A DNA stretch of 64,000 bases. Source: Dechloromonas sp. CZR5. Lineage in GTDB: Bacteria > Pseudomonadota > Gammaproteobacteria > Burkholderiales > Rhodocyclaceae. Under the pieces are notes generated by a model. It was given only the letters and a program-made list of their open reading frames with translations. It ran no database searches and had not been told where the DNA came from. Where the stretch lies: the NCBI RefSeq assembly GCF_008711155.1, contig NZ_VUYQ01000001.1, positions 868,001-932,000 of the forward strand, written 5' to 3'. The number at the start of each line of letters is the position of its first letter. Position 1 is the first letter of the stretch. Shown here piece after piece: positions 8,736 to 18,924 of the stretch. Both the position numbers and the translations under genes were made by a program.

Positions 8736-8890
8736 AATATGTCTTCAGTCGTCATTCTCCATGCTGATGATGCGTCGATGAGCGGGGGCGGAAGGAAAAG
8801 GATGGAAAGAAATCCACTCCCGTTTTCGGCACAGTCGCTCTTTCGTCGTTAAGATGGCGAATTAGGCTAAACGTCATATTCGGAGGCGCG

Positions 8891-11614
8891 ATGTCCGGCA
8901 TAGCTTTTCGGGTTCGGCTTGGCGAAAGCCCGGTTGTGCTTTCTGCCGACGAGGGTTGCGTGGACTTGCTCGGTTTCACGGCGGATGACTTCACACGCGG
9001 CAGGGTGGCGCTATGCCAGTGCTTCCACGCCGGGGATGCCGATATCGTGGCGGTGCTGTTCGAGGATTCCTCTGGCGACACGGCGGGATGCTTCAATGCC
9101 CGAATGCGCAATGCGTCGGAGAAAATCCTCTGCGTCCGCGGCGAATACCGGAGATACGCCGTGGAATCCGGCCAGGCAATACTCGAATTGCGCCTGGAGT
9201 CGGCCGGGAACCTGTGGGGCAAGGAGGCATCCGAGCCGATGATGGCCAATTTTGTGGCCATGATGGAAAACACCGACGATTTCATCTTTTTCAAGGATCG
9301 CAACCACGTTCTGACCGGCGCCAGCCAGACGCTGGTTTCCATCGCACACCAGACCGCACATTGGCGCGATTTGTTGGGCAAGACGGATTACGACCTCTTC
9401 CCGGAAGCATATGCCGACATGTACTACCGGCTCGAGAAGCAGGTGTTTACGACGGGTCAGCCGGTGCAGGAGGTGCAGGCCTACCTGCGTACGGACGGTC
9501 GCAAGGGCTGGATCGACAACCGCAAGTATCCCATCCGGGACGATGCCGGGGAGATCGTCGGCCTGTTTGGTGTGGCGCGGGATATCACCGAGAAGGTGAA
9601 CGCCGAGGAAGCCTTGCGCCAGGAGCGCGATTACCACCGGAACATCCTGGAAACCGTCGAAGCCATGATCATTGCCCTCGATCTCGATGGGCGTGTCATG
9701 TCGATCAACCGGAAGGCGGGCGAGGTGCTCGGCTATCGGCCAGAGGAACTGGTCGGCAAGGACTGGTTCGAAACCTGCCTGCGCGAGAGCGCCAACCCCG
9801 AAGGGCGAAGCAAGCTGTTTTATAGCGCTGTCTTCGGGGCCGAGACGCGGACGGATTATTTTGAATACCCGATCCGGACACGGGATGGCGAACAACGCCT
9901 GATCGCCTGGCACGCCTGTCCGATCCGCGATGCGGACGGGGTAGTCGTTGGCGCAGTAGGTGTGGGCGAGGATGTGACCCAACGCCGGGCGGCGGAAATG
10001 GCGGCGGAGCAGAAACTCAGGCTTTCGCAGCAGCGGTTTGCCTCGATGTTCCATGCCAGTCCGGTTGCCGCGTCCATCGTCAGGGTGAGGGATGGTTGTT
10101 TCGTCGAGGTCAATCGCAACTACGAACGTGATTTCGGCTGGACCGCCGATGAATTGCTGGGGCGCCGGTCAACCGAAATGGGACTTTGGTCTGACGGGGA
10201 GGACCGGCATCGCTGGGCCGTGCGCTTGCTGCAGGAGAAGCGCCTGGTCGATTGGGAAACCAGCTGGTTTCACAAGAGCGGCGCGCGCCGGCAGGTCAGC
10301 ATTTCCGCTGAAGTGACGGAATTGGACGGCGAGTTGTGCATCCTCGGGTTCGTCATCGACGTCACCGAACGCAGGCGTGCCGAGCGGATTCTCCGCAATC
10401 ACCATGCCGAGCTGGAACTCGAGGTCCGGGAACGAACGGCGCAGTTGGCCGAAGCAAAGGAGACCGCCGAGAAGGCGAGCCTGGCCAAGAGCGCGTTCCT
10501 GGCCAACATGTCCCACGAGATTCGGACCCCGCTCAATGCCATCGCCGGCATGGCGCACCTGATCAGGCGGACTGGCCTGAGCGACGAGCAGGGACGGAGG
10601 CTGGACAAGCTGGAGATGGCCAGCAGTCACCTGCTGAACATCATCAACGCGATACTCGAACTCTCGAAGATCGAGGCCGGCAAGTTCGTACTCGAGGAGC
10701 AGGCCGTCGACATGGCCGATCTGCTGTCGGGCGTGGTGACCATTTTCCGCGAGCGGGCGGCCGAGAAAGGGCTGGAAATCCTGGTCGAAACGGATGCCAT
10801 CGATTGTTCGCTGCTCGGTGATTCGACCCGCCTGAGTCAAGCCTTGATGAACTATGTTGGCAATGCCATCAAGTTTACCGAAGCGGGGCGGATCACGGTC
10901 CGCATCCGGAAGGTCCGGGAGGACGAAGCAGCGGTGACAATACGTTTCGACGTGGTGGATACCGGGATCGGCATACCGCAGGAAGCTGTCGGTCGCTTGT
11001 TTTCAGCCTTCGAGCAAGCCGACAACTCGACAACGCGTCGCTACGGCGGTACCGGACTGGGCTTGGCCATTACCCAGAAACTGGCGCGCTTGATGGGCGG
11101 TGATGCAGGCGTGACCAGCCGCGAGGGCGATGGCAGCAGCTTCTGGTTCTCGGCGCGCCTGAAAAAGGCCGCGGGCGCGGCGCGGGTTGCCGCGACGGAG
11201 GATGAACCGGTTTTCGAAGTGCTGCAGCGGCGTTTTGCCGGTCGCCGCGTCCTGATTGTCGATGACGAGCCGATCAACCAGGAAATAGCCCAGCTGATGC
11301 TCGAGGAAGCCGGTCTGGTGATCGATCTTGCCGGCGATGGCGCTGAAGGCGTGGCGAGCGCCGGGCATAACGCCTACGATCTCATCCTGATGGACATGCA
11401 GATGCCGCGCATGGACGGCCTCGAAGCAACCCGACGCATACGGGGCATGCCCGGGCGGGCGCAGGTGCCGATTCTGGCCATGACTGCGAATGCCTTCGTC
11501 GAGGACAGGGCGCGTTGCCTGGCGGTCGGGATGAACGATTTCATCCCCAAGCCGATCGACCCGGACCACTTGTACGAACTCGTCGTACGCTGGCTGAAAG
11601 ACGCGGCGGCTTAG
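8891..11614 (+). CDS. cytoplasmic hybrid sensor histidine kinase, multi-PAS-HisKA-HATPase-REC
   Basis: The 907-residue kinase has no membrane helix or signal peptide, so it senses an intracellular cue. A short PAS-like N-terminal region (1-105) is followed by three PAS domains (~120-235, 245-370, 380-500), a coiled coil, HisKA with His542 in [13 protein letters not shown], HATPase ([13 protein letters not shown]) and a receiver with Asp835 in LMDMQMP. From the second PAS onward it closely resembles the kinase at 3396, so the two look like duplicates whose sensor ends diverged. SD GGAGG precedes the ATG by 5 bases. The gene is divergent from the AckA fusion and overlaps the diguanylate cyclase gene tail-to-tail by 4 bp. 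Confidence 0.92.
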   Translation: MSGIAFRVRLGESPVVLSADEGCVDLLGFTADDFTRGRVALCQCFHAGDADIVAVLFEDSSGDTAGCFNARMRNASEKILCVRGEYRRYAVESGQAILELRLESAGNLWGKEASEPMMANFVAMMENTDDFIFFKDRNHVLTGASQTLVSIAHQTAHWRDLLGKTDYDLFPEAYADMYYRLEKQVFTTGQPVQEVQAYLRTDGRKGWIDNRKYPIRDDAGEIVGLFGVARDITEKVNAEEALRQERDYHRNILETVEAMIIALDLDGRVMSINRKAGEVLGYRPEELVGKDWFETCLRESANPEGRSKLFYSAVFGAETRTDYFEYPIRTRDGEQRLIAWHACPIRDADGVVVGAVGVGEDVTQRRAAEMAAEQKLRLSQQRFASMFHASPVAASIVRVRDGCFVEVNRNYERDFGWTADELLGRRSTEMGLWSDGEDRHRWAVRLLQEKRLVDWETSWFHKSGARRQVSISAEVTELDGELCILGFVIDVTERRRAERILRNHHAELELEVRERTAQLAEAKETAEKASLAKSAFLANMSHEIRTPLNAIAGMAHLIRRTGLSDEQGRRLDKLEMASSHLLNIINAILELSKIEAGKFVLEEQAVDMADLLSGVVTIFRERAAEKGLEILVETDAIDCSLLGDSTRLSQALMNYVGNAIKFTEAGRITVRIRKVREDEAAVTIRFDVVDTGIGIPQEAVGRLFSAFEQADNSTTRRYGGTGLGLAITQKLARLMGGDAGVTSREGDGSSFWFSARLKKAAGAARVAATEDEPVFEVLQRRFAGRRVLIVDDEPINQEIAQLMLEEAGLVIDLAGDGAEGVASAGHNAYDLILMDMQMPRMDGLEATRRIRGMPGRAQVPILAMTANAFVEDRARCLAVGMNDFIPKPIDPDHLYELVVRWLKDAAA

Positions 11615-12912
11615 GCGGGTTGCGTTGCGGGAAGAGTGGACTCGACCCGGTTTCGCCCTTCCGACTTGGCCTTATAAAGCGCCGAATCGGCTTCGGCGAT
11701 GAGCGTCCTGATGTCGATGGCCTGGCCCCGGGCGGCCGAGACGCCGGCGCTGAGCGTGATCGACACGGGCAGGCCGGACGTTGCGTCGACGACCGCCTGG
11801 CGTACCTTTTCGGCGACCCGGTGCATGTCCTGAAGTGCCGTGTTGGGCGCCAGGATCAGGAATTCCTCACCGCCCCAGCGACAGACCATGTCGGAGCCGC
11901 GCACGGTGCTCTGGATCACCGTGCCGACTTGGCGCAGCACCTGGTCGCCCATGAGATGGCCGTGCAGGTCGTTGATCTGTTTGAAGTGATCGATGTCGAG
12001 AAAGGCGATACCGAGCGGCAGATTCATGCGGCGGCAGAGCTGCGCCTGGGTGTCGAGAAATGCGTTTGCTTCGCGGCGGTTGGGGAGCCCGGTCAGCGGG
12101 TCGAATGACGCCAGTTCCTGGAGCTGGAGCTCGAGTTGCTTGCGGTCGCTGATATCGTGAACCATGCCGACGACGCGGGCCGGCTCGCCGTTGGGAGCGA
12201 ATTCGCAGACACGGCCGCGGTCGTGGACCCAGAGGTAGTGCCCGTTGCGGTTGCGCAGCCGATAGACGGCCTCGAAGCGGGCACGCTTGCCTTGCATGTG
12301 TTCGCTCAACACCCCCAGCACATCGGCGACGTCATCGGGATGAACGTTCAGCTTCCAGGTGTCCAGCACCGGAGCCATTTCGTCGGGGCCGTAGCCCAGC
12401 ATGCGCTTGAGCTGCGGGCTGAAATACAGTTTCCCGGTCGCGACCTCCCAGTCCCACAGCCCGTCGATGGCTTCGTTCAGGGCGAACCAGAGCTGCTTTT
12501 CCCGGTCCTGGAGATCCTGCTGTTGCGCCAGCTGGCGCGACAGGTTGCGGGCCACGGAGAGGAAGTAGGGACGGCCCGCGTGCTCGAACGAGGTGGTGAG
12601 CACCTCCACTTCGATTTCGTGACCATCGCGATGCCGATGCCGCCCGATGAAGCGATAGCAATCGCTGGCACGAATGATTCCGGCGATTTCTGACCACTGC
12701 GGCAGGCCGTGGATATCCTTTTGCAGGCTGAGGACGCTGTGGTTCAGGATGTCGTCCCGCGTCATGCCGAGGCATTCCCAAGCGAGGCGGTTGGCCCAGA
12801 CGATGTTCGAGGTGTCCGGGTCGATCAGATAGACCGCGTCGGCCAGATGCTCGAAGAGTGTCAGCGTATCAGGCAAGGGGCCGGTCGGGGGGAGGGCTAC
12901 GGACTCGAGCAT
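11611..12912 (-). CDS. PAS-PAS-GGDEF diguanylate cyclase
   Basis: The 433-residue cytoplasmic protein should make cyclic di-GMP from two GTP. Two PAS domains (about 15-130 and 145-255, the second ending in the PAC-like [11 protein letters not shown]) precede a GGDEF domain (270-425). The active-site motif is GGEEF at about 347-351, and RGSD five residues before it is an intact product-inhibition I-site. The start [10 protein letters not shown] is canonical, and no EAL domain follows. No membrane segment is present, so the PAS domains probably read a cytoplasmic signal such as redox state. Its stop overlaps the end of the facing hybrid kinase gene by 4 bp. Confidence 0.93.
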   Translation of the reverse strand: MLESVALPPTGPLPDTLTLFEHLADAVYLIDPDTSNIVWANRLAWECLGMTRDDILNHSVLSLQKDIHGLPQWSEIAGIIRASDCYRFIGRHRHRDGHEIEVEVLTTSFEHAGRPYFLSVARNLSRQLAQQQDLQDREKQLWFALNEAIDGLWDWEVATGKLYFSPQLKRMLGYGPDEMAPVLDTWKLNVHPDDVADVLGVLSEHMQGKRARFEAVYRLRNRNGHYLWVHDRGRVCEFAPNGEPARVVGMVHDISDRKQLELQLQELASFDPLTGLPNRREANAFLDTQAQLCRRMNLPLGIAFLDIDHFKQINDLHGHLMGDQVLRQVGTVIQSTVRGSDMVCRWGGEEFLILAPNTALQDMHRVAEKVRQAVVDATSGLPVSITLSAGVSAARGQAIDIRTLIAEADSALYKAKSEGRNRVESTLPATQPA

Positions 12913-13021
12913 GACAATTGGAAATGACGCATGGGCGGGCTATTTTAGCGGTTTTTTTGTATTGCTGAAGGATGGGGGGCTTGTAGATGACGGAAGTTCA
13001 AACCACTTGGATAGGCGCTGC

Positions 13022-16000
13022 TCATTCCGTGCCGGCCGGTTGGCCCGAGGGATTCGGCACCGGGGCATTCTTGCGCACAACCGGCGGAGAGGCGGCGAGG
13101 CCGGCCGCTCCGCTCTTGCACTTGCCATCGGCCTGCGGCCGGTCGGCGATCAGAGGCCGCAGCGCGGGTTCCATCTCCTTCAGGATCTGCACGGGAAGCG
13201 CCGAGGTGAAGTCGTAGGCGGCAGCCTTGGCGCCGGGGACAAAGGCCGTGACGACGCCGTAGAAGCGGTCGCCGATGTAGAACGCGAAGGTTGCGGCGCG
13301 GTTCATGACCTTGGCGCTGCGTACGCCGCCGTCGGCCCCGATGACCTTCGAACGATGGTCGCCCGTTCCGGTCTTGCCGCCCACGGCCAGGGGCTTTTCC
13401 TCGTTGTCGCGGTAGGTGTCCTTGAGGCGCCGTGCGGTGCCGCTATTGACCACGCGCAGCAGGGCGCGGCGGGTGACCTGGGCGACTTCGGCCGGCATGA
13501 CGCGCTCTCCGGGTTCCTGCTGGCGTTCGAGACGGGTTTCGAAGGGTGTGTCGGCGGCAAAATGCAGCTGATCGATGCGCACCGTCGGGCGGTGGATGCC
13601 GTCATTGACGACGATGCCCATCAGTTCGGCAAGGGCAGCCGGGCGGTCGGCCGAGCTGCCGATCGAGGTGGCCAGCGACGGGACCAGGTGCTCGAACGGG
13701 TAGCCCAGGCGCCGCCATTCTTCCGCGATGCGCTCGAAGGCGGCCACTTCGACGACGATGTTGATGCGTACCTGCTGGGCATGCTTGAAGCGAGGCGCGA
13801 ACAGCCATTTCGAGGCGTCGCGGCGTGCTTCGACGCTGGCCGGCACGATATCCTTCAGCGTGGCTTTGGGGTGACTTTGCAGGTGGCGGACCAACCACAG
13901 TTCCAGCGGATGCACGCGGGCCAGGTAGCCTTGGTCGGCCAGGCTGTACTGGCGGGTGGCGTGGTTGTCGAACAGCTTGCGCAGGCCGGCATCGGTACCG
14001 GCCTTGTCGCCGAGTTGTTTGCGTATGAAGGCCGAGAAGCCGGCAAAGTCGCTGTTTGGCAGGACGCTCAGATAGGCCGCGGCCTGTGGAACCGGGCGGT
14101 TGGGGACGGAATCGGCGAGGACTTCCTGACGATCCTCCGGGGCCACGTCGCGGTACTTGTGCCAGTAGGTGCGCAGGAAACCGAGGCCCTCGCGTTCGGC
14201 GAAGCGGTTGAGGAAAGCTTGGCGGGTCTCGTCGTCGTCCTTGTCGCGCAGGCCGCGTGCCGGGGCGTCGGCAGCTTCGTAGGCGTGGTAATGGACGACA
14301 TCCTGCATGATGCGGACGAAGGAGAGGTTGACCGACTGTTCCAGCGCTTCGGCGACGCTCGGGTTCTTGCCGTCGTCTTCGTGCTTGAAGTTGCCGAAAC
14401 GGTGGATGCCGCCACCGGTGAAAAAGGTCTCGCCGGGGCTGGCCGGGTAGCGGCGCTCCATGGCTGCTTCGAGCAGGGCTTCGAGCGAGGTGTCCGGCTT
14501 GTTACGCAGAATATCGATGGCCCAGTTGCTCAGACGGTCGGCTGGATGGCGCGGCAGCTTGGCCAGCGCCTCGGCAGGCGTGCCGCTGTAGCGCTTGTGC
14601 AGGTCGGCGACGACCAGCAAATAGGAAACCAGGGTGCGGAATTTGGCACTGGAACCGAGGTCGAGCTTGGTGCCGGCATTGATGTCGAGCGGCTGGTCGA
14701 GGTTGTCGGCCTGGATGCGCAGGACATTGGCGGTCGGCGTGCGCTCGTACAGCGTGAGGCTGTAATTGACCAGCCTGGGGTCGCCATTGGCCAGCAGGCG
14801 GGCTTCCCTGAAACCGGCGCAGGCCAGGAAGGCCGGATCGGCCAGGCGATTCAGGACGCGCGTGACGGCCTGCTGGCTGGGACCGTCGAGGGTGGTGTGT
14901 ACGCTCAGGTCGTAGCGGTCGAGGGTGTAGAGGTTTTCAACGTCCAGCAGGTCGCTGAGCGAGGTCCGGATGTCGTTGACCGCCTTGCGTTCGACGAAGG
15001 ATACCTCGTCGCCGGGGCGTGCCTGGCGGGCCGGGTGGATGGTCACCTGCAACGCCGCTTCGCGCAGGTCGGCGGGGATCAGATGGTCTTCGGCAAGCAG
15101 GCGGATGTAGCTGTCGGTGAGCGCGTTGAGGCGGCCGCTGGTGTCGCCGAGCAGTCCGGAAGGGCGCCGCTGGGCGACGAAGAGCGACAGTGCCTGCTTG
15201 AAAGCGCGGGCCCGCTCGGTGAGGTCCGCGCCGGGGTCGTTCAGCAGCTGGTTAACCTTGGCAAAATCATGGCCGTACCAGGCCCACAGGCCATCGCCCA
15301 GGCCATTGACCTCGCCGTAGCCGGGAATGCCGCCGAGCGGTACGGAGTTGATGAAATCGAGCACGATGCGCCGGCGCGCCGGCAGGGTTTCTTCGCCATC
15401 CTGGTAGGCGCGCAGCGCAGCCGACATCATCTGGTGGAACTTGTCGTCGGTATCGTGCGTGCGGCCGCCCGGCGAGTGGCGGAATTTCTCGATCTGCGTC
15501 GCCAGCGTGCTGCCGCCGGCGCGACCGTTGCCGCCCAGATTGACCTGGCGCATGGCCTGTCCGGCCGCCACCCGGGTCAGGCGCCCCCAGTCGACGGCCG
15601 GGTTGCGTTTCGGCGTATTCGGGTCGAGCAGGTCGCGGTTCTCGATGAACAGCAGGGCTTCCACCAGCACGGGCGGGATGGCCTCGAAATCGGGGTACTG
15701 CAGGCGGGGATACTGGCTGTCGTACAGCGCCTGGTCGTGACGGTCGAGAATGGTCAGTCCGGCCCGCGATTTCTCGCGGTAGATCGCAAAATGCCCTTGC
15801 CCGACGATGTCGCGGAATTCCCGGGATTGCCGTGCCTGGGCGGTGACCGCGAAGCCGGCTGCGGTCATGCGGGGCAGGAAAGCCTTGATCTGGGTGTAAC
15901 CGAGGCGCTGGTCGTAGGGGCCGGCGCCGGGCAACCAGATGCCCGGGTCCTCGCCGGGCTCGAGCTTCCAGGTGGACGCTTTCGACATCCGGTTGAAATA

Positions 16001-16144
16001 GCTTGCCTGGAAGTTCGATTCCTGCAACTCGATCCAGGCCAGTGTGCCGGCACCGGCGCCGAGGGCGAGAATCGTCAGTGAGAGATAGAGCTTCCAGCGG
16101 CGCGGCCGGGGTTGGGTATTTTCTTGTGGGGTGACGCTAACCAT
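13022..16144 (-). CDS. class A penicillin-binding protein (GT51 transglycosylase plus transpeptidase)
   Basis: The 1040-residue, singly anchored protein (helix around residues 18-37) would polymerise and cross-link peptidoglycan in the periplasm. The glycosyltransferase domain (~140-330) shows LLFIENRDLL, a variant of the usual EDxxFxxH region, and GGSTLATQIEK. The transpeptidase domain carries SxxK in GSSAKF, SxN in QSVNLSF and KTGTG, so all three active-site motifs are present. It is longer than most PBP1 enzymes, with extra sequence between the SxxK and SxN motifs and a Pro/Ala-rich tail. Substitutions in the first GT51 motif leave the polymerase activity less certain than the transpeptidase. 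The gene stands alone, read leftward, with no lipoprotein activator nearby. Confidence 0.85.
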   Translation of the reverse strand: MVSVTPQENTQPRPRRWKLYLSLTILALGAGAGTLAWIELQESNFQASYFNRMSKASTWKLEPGEDPGIWLPGAGPYDQRLGYTQIKAFLPRMTAAGFAVTAQARQSREFRDIVGQGHFAIYREKSRAGLTILDRHDQALYDSQYPRLQYPDFEAIPPVLVEALLFIENRDLLDPNTPKRNPAVDWGRLTRVAAGQAMRQVNLGGNGRAGGSTLATQIEKFRHSPGGRTHDTDDKFHQMMSAALRAYQDGEETLPARRRIVLDFINSVPLGGIPGYGEVNGLGDGLWAWYGHDFAKVNQLLNDPGADLTERARAFKQALSLFVAQRRPSGLLGDTSGRLNALTDSYIRLLAEDHLIPADLREAALQVTIHPARQARPGDEVSFVERKAVNDIRTSLSDLLDVENLYTLDRYDLSVHTTLDGPSQQAVTRVLNRLADPAFLACAGFREARLLANGDPRLVNYSLTLYERTPTANVLRIQADNLDQPLDINAGTKLDLGSSAKFRTLVSYLLVVADLHKRYSGTPAEALAKLPRHPADRLSNWAIDILRNKPDTSLEALLEAAMERRYPASPGETFFTGGGIHRFGNFKHEDDGKNPSVAEALEQSVNLSFVRIMQDVVHYHAYEAADAPARGLRDKDDDETRQAFLNRFAEREGLGFLRTYWHKYRDVAPEDRQEVLADSVPNRPVPQAAAYLSVLPNSDFAGFSAFIRKQLGDKAGTDAGLRKLFDNHATRQYSLADQGYLARVHPLELWLVRHLQSHPKATLKDIVPASVEARRDASKWLFAPRFKHAQQVRINIVVEVAAFERIAEEWRRLGYPFEHLVPSLATSIGSSADRPAALAELMGIVVNDGIHRPTVRIDQLHFAADTPFETRLERQQEPGERVMPAEVAQVTRRALLRVVNSGTARRLKDTYRDNEEKPLAVGGKTGTGDHRSKVIGADGGVRSAKVMNRAATFAFYIGDRFYGVVTAFVPGAKAAAYDFTSALPVQILKEMEPALRPLIADRPQADGKCKSGAAGLAASPPVVRKNAPVPNPSGQPAGTE

Positions 16145-16399
16145 CTGAGGGGCGAGGCATGTTGGTTATGGGTAAGGACGACTGTTCAGATACTTGCCAG
16201 GCATGCTGCCTTGCGTTGATCGGTCTAGCCGGGCTGACCTGCTTTCGGTTTGACTCCATGGTAAATCGGTTTCGCATAACGTGTACGGCCAGCCCCGGCG
16301 CCGGACATGAAAAAAGTTGGCGGGATGCCGCGTTTGCCCGGGGGGCGTTTGCGGCAATCGTTTGAGTCCGGCTTCCGGTTCGCTCCCGGCGAGGGAGCT

Positions 16400-17353
16400 T
16401 CAATAGAGCGGCGCCGGAAGGGGAGGCCGGGTTTCCTGGCTGGCTGGCGTGTTGCCGAGCAGGAAGCTGACCGAGCGATCGACCACTTCTCCCGCGCGAA
16501 GAATACGTCGATGCCCCAAGCCGCCGGTGGGCCACAGGATCGCGCCGGGCCATGCCTGACTGGCCAGGCGACTGTTGGCGAACGGAACCTCGCGGTCGCC
16601 GTGGTCATGGATGAACAAGGCCGCTTGCTTCAATCGCGGAGCCAGGGAGAGCAGTTCGACTTCATTCCAGCGCAGGCCGATGCGCTGTTCGAGGCGGTAC
16701 TGCATTGCCGAGCGAAGTATTTCCGGCAGCCCAAGCCGCCTGGCGAAAAAATGCGAGTAGGCGGTTAGCGAGGCCGGCGGAGCGATGAGCACGACCCGTA
16801 AATCGGGCGCGTTCAATTCGCGGCTGATTGCCAGTGCCAATGCGCTGGCGCCGAAAGAGTGGCCGATCAAGCCGGCCAGCGTGCCGCCTTCCGATTCGAT
16901 CAAGCGAGCAACGTGACCGATGCTCGCGGCGAAATCCACGATGGTTGCCTGCCGGCCGCCGCTGACCCCATGTCCCGGCTGGTCGAACAGCCAGACCTGG
17001 AATCCTGCCGCTAGCAAGGCGGGAACGAAAGCTTGTCCCTGGCTGCCGCGACCGCCCCAGCCATGACTGAATATCACGGCGGGCGATCCACTGGGGCCGA
17101 AACGCCAGCAGGCCAGACTACCGTCGGCGTTCCGGATGGCTTGGTGTCGGCCTGACTGAAGGAATGGTGTTTTCTCCGCCTGACGGGAATGCCGAGGCGG
17201 CGTGATGAAGCGACGAGCGGTTGTTCGGGCAATCCAGCGCGGCGCCAGGCGAATGCCGATGCCGGCCAGTGCCGCACCGGCTGTGCGAACAATTAATGAA
17301 CGAACGGTCGTGCTATTTTGTGGTGCAAGATCAAGCAGTGCAGAGGCGTTCAT
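16400..17353 (-). CDS. alpha/beta hydrolase, TetR-neighbour
   Basis: The 317-residue protein has a serine-hydrolase triad: nucleophile in GHSFG, Asp in HDHGDREVP and His in GLGHRR, with SHGWGG forming the oxyanion region. A hydrophobic stretch near residues 20-40 could tether it to the membrane. The substrate cannot be told; esterase or thioesterase activity is a family-level guess. It lies just downstream of the tetR gene on the same strand (25-bp gap). A second copy of the candidate TetR operator falls inside its first 20 codons, suggesting joint repression, perhaps as a xenobiotic or lipid response module. No fold-altering truncation is apparent. Confidence 0.8.
   Translation of the reverse strand: MNASALLDLAPQNSTTVRSLIVRTAGAALAGIGIRLAPRWIARTTARRFITPPRHSRQAEKTPFLQSGRHQAIRNADGSLACWRFGPSGSPAVIFSHGWGGRGSQGQAFVPALLAAGFQVWLFDQPGHGVSGGRQATIVDFAASIGHVARLIESEGGTLAGLIGHSFGASALALAISRELNAPDLRVVLIAPPASLTAYSHFFARRLGLPEILRSAMQYRLEQRIGLRWNEVELLSLAPRLKQAALFIHDHGDREVPFANSRLASQAWPGAILWPTGGLGHRRILRAGEVVDRSVSFLLGNTPASQETRPPLPAPLY
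17298..17317. promoter_or_regulatory. second candidate TetR operator, within the hydrolase 5' end
   Basis: Its last 15 bases read AACGGTCGTGCTATT, matching the AACGACCGTGCTATT of the site at 18017 except for two central bases. Only this half of the dyad is well conserved. It overlies about codons 13-19 of the hydrolase gene, so it would act as an intragenic or roadblock site if it is real. Confidence 0.45.
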
Positions 17354-17378
17354 GAGGAGACTCCTGGGGAAGTGACTG

Positions 17379-18008
17379 TCAGGTGGTGCTGGCGGATGGC
17401 GATCGAGCGCAATCGATCAACCGTTGAAAAGCGGCTTTGGCCCGGTTACCTGTCTCGGCGTCCTGATAGAGGCTGTGGTTGCGATAGCAGGCGGCCACGA
17501 TGCCGAACAGTTCAAAAGCGAACTGTTCCGGGGTGACGGCTCCGGAAAACTCCCCCGATTCGATGGCTGCCCGCACATTGCCAGCGACTTCGCGGTCCAG
17601 TCGTCGCATTTGGTGCGCAACGGCATCGCGCATCGGGCCTGGCTGATCGTCGAATTCGCTCATGGCGGACATCATCGGGCAGGCCTTCAGTCCGCAGCGC
17701 TCCGTCCATAGCAGCCAGTTGACGAACAGCAGGTTCAGGCGCTGTGTGCCGGCTGGCGCTGCGAGGGAAGGCAGGTAGGCGGTTTCGGTGAAGCGGCGGA
17801 CCACCTCGTCGAGCGTGGCCAGCTGTAGTTCTTCTTTCGAACCGAAATGGGCGAACAGACCGCTCTTGGACATGCCCGTCAGGGCTGCCAGGCTGCCAAT
17901 GGTCAACGCGTCGAAGCCCTGCGTCGCCGATTGCCGGACGGCAATGTCGAGAATCGCGGCACGGGTTTCCTCGCCTTTACGGGCGATGCGTTTGTGATGG
18001 CTGGGCAT
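17379..18008 (-). CDS. TetR/AcrR family transcriptional regulator
   Basis: The 209-residue protein has the N-terminal TetR helix-turn-helix (ILDIAVRQSATQGFDALTIGSLAALTGMSKSGLFAHF within residues ~18-55) and an all-helical ligand domain with the TetR_C-like stretch ACPMMSAMSEF. It probably represses itself and the hydrolase gene 25 bp downstream. A 20-bp dyad sits 8 bp before its start codon and a related half-site lies at the start of the hydrolase. The inducer is unknown. Cys residues near 105-110 could be sensor residues, but that is conjecture. Confidence 0.9.
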   Translation of the reverse strand: MPSHHKRIARKGEETRAAILDIAVRQSATQGFDALTIGSLAALTGMSKSGLFAHFGSKEELQLATLDEVVRRFTETAYLPSLAAPAGTQRLNLLFVNWLLWTERCGLKACPMMSAMSEFDDQPGPMRDAVAHQMRRLDREVAGNVRAAIESGEFSGAVTPEQFAFELFGIVAACYRNHSLYQDAETGNRAKAAFQRLIDCARSPSASTT

Positions 18009-18016
18009 GAATCAAT

Positions 18017-18036
18017 AATAGAACGACCGTGCTATT
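18017..18036. promoter_or_regulatory. candidate TetR operator
   Basis: AATAGAACGACCGTGCTATT is a near-perfect 20-bp dyad (AATAG-ACG...CG(T)-CTATT arms, 4 mismatched positions in 20) beginning 8 bp upstream of the tetR start. Its position over the ribosome-binding or promoter region fits autorepression. A related sequence recurs at 17298. Confidence 0.65.
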
Positions 18037-18125
18037 GATTCAAGCTGAAAGGATCGATTTGTGGAACGACCATGTCCAGCAGCCGCCAAGGCTGGCGCAC
18101 ATCGCTATTCGGCTGCCGCTGCAAG

Positions 18126-18177
18126 CACCCCGCGCCGGACACCGGAGGCAGGCGCTGGCCCGGGCGGCGCCGGGGTG
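18126..18177 (-). terminator. GC-rich hairpin after cysH
   Basis: CACCCCG-CGCC (18126-18136) can pair with GGCG-C-CGGGGTG (18166-18177) with a single bulge, starting 5 nt beyond the cysH stop. The loop is long and no T run follows, so this may only be a transcript-stabilising structure. Confidence 0.35.
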
Positions 18178-18182
18178 GGGAT

Positions 18183-18908
18183 TTACGAAGTCGCCTTCAA
18201 ATGCAGGCCGCATTCCTTCGTGTCGGCATTTTCCCACCACCAGCGGCCGGCACGGACGTCTTCGCCGAGCGAAATGGCGCGGGTGCAGGGGGCGCAGCCG
18301 ATGCTGGGATAGAACTTGTCGTGCAGGGCGTTGTAGGGCACGCCGTTCTGCTTGATGTAGGTCCAGACTTCCTTTTCCGTCCAGTTGGACAGCGGGTTGA
18401 ACTTCTCCAGCTTGTTGCCTTCGTCGTACTCGCGGGTCGGCAGGCCGACGCGGGTGGCTGCCTGCTGGGCGCGCAGGCCGGTGATCCAGGCCTTCTTGCC
18501 GGCCAGGGCGCGTTGCAGCGGCTCGACCTTGCGGGCGTGGCAACAGGCCTTGCGCAGTTCGATGGAGTCGTAGAAAGCGTTGATGCCGTGCTGGCGCACG
18601 TAGTTCTCGACCGCGGCGGACTGCGGGAAATAGACCTTGAGCTTGAGATCGTAGTGCTTGTGCACGGCGGCCATCAGATCGTAGGTTTCAAGCGGCAGGC
18701 GGCCGGTGTCGAGGCTGAAAATTTCGATGGGCAGGCCGGATTTGACGATCAGGTCGGTCAGCACCATGTCCTCGGCGCCCAGGCTGTTGGCGAAGGTGGC
18801 CGGGGCCCATTGGCCGGCGATGTCGGTGAGCAGGGCATGCGCAGCGTCTGTCTTGGCGGCGACGCTGGCGGCGAGTTCGGGCGTGACGTTGAGCAGGCTC
18901 GGGTTCAT
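18183..18908 (-). CDS. cysH: adenylyl-sulfate (APS) reductase, CysH family
   Basis: The 241-residue enzyme reduces activated sulfate to sulfite using thioredoxin. The PP-loop family fold is seen (FANSLGAEDMVL, SLDTGRLP). Both cysteine pairs that ligate the [4Fe-4S] cluster are present, KACCHARK and GCAPCTR, along with the C-terminal ECGLH nucleophile. Those pairs mark the APS-type enzyme, as opposed to the cluster-free PAPS reductase. This fits the absence of cysC from the window. It is last in the operon tauE-cysI-DUF934-cysH, 16 bp after the DUF934 gene. Confidence 0.95.
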   Translation of the reverse strand: MNPSLLNVTPELAASVAAKTDAAHALLTDIAGQWAPATFANSLGAEDMVLTDLIVKSGLPIEIFSLDTGRLPLETYDLMAAVHKHYDLKLKVYFPQSAAVENYVRQHGINAFYDSIELRKACCHARKVEPLQRALAGKKAWITGLRAQQAATRVGLPTREYDEGNKLEKFNPLSNWTEKEVWTYIKQNGVPYNALHDKFYPSIGCAPCTRAISLGEDVRAGRWWWENADTKECGLHLKATS

Positions 18909-18924
18909 GAGGGCTCTCGAAGAA

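Noticed and set aside
6420..8852. An 810-codon plus-strand frame over the acetate kinase fusion
   Set aside because: Antisense shadow with no family features; rejected in favour of the three-domain minus-strand protein.
12911..16081. A 1056-codon open frame on the plus strand
   Set aside because: It is the exact antisense of the penicillin-binding protein gene. High GC content keeps such mirror frames open; its protein is repetitive G/A/V/R/Q-rich sequence with no domain.
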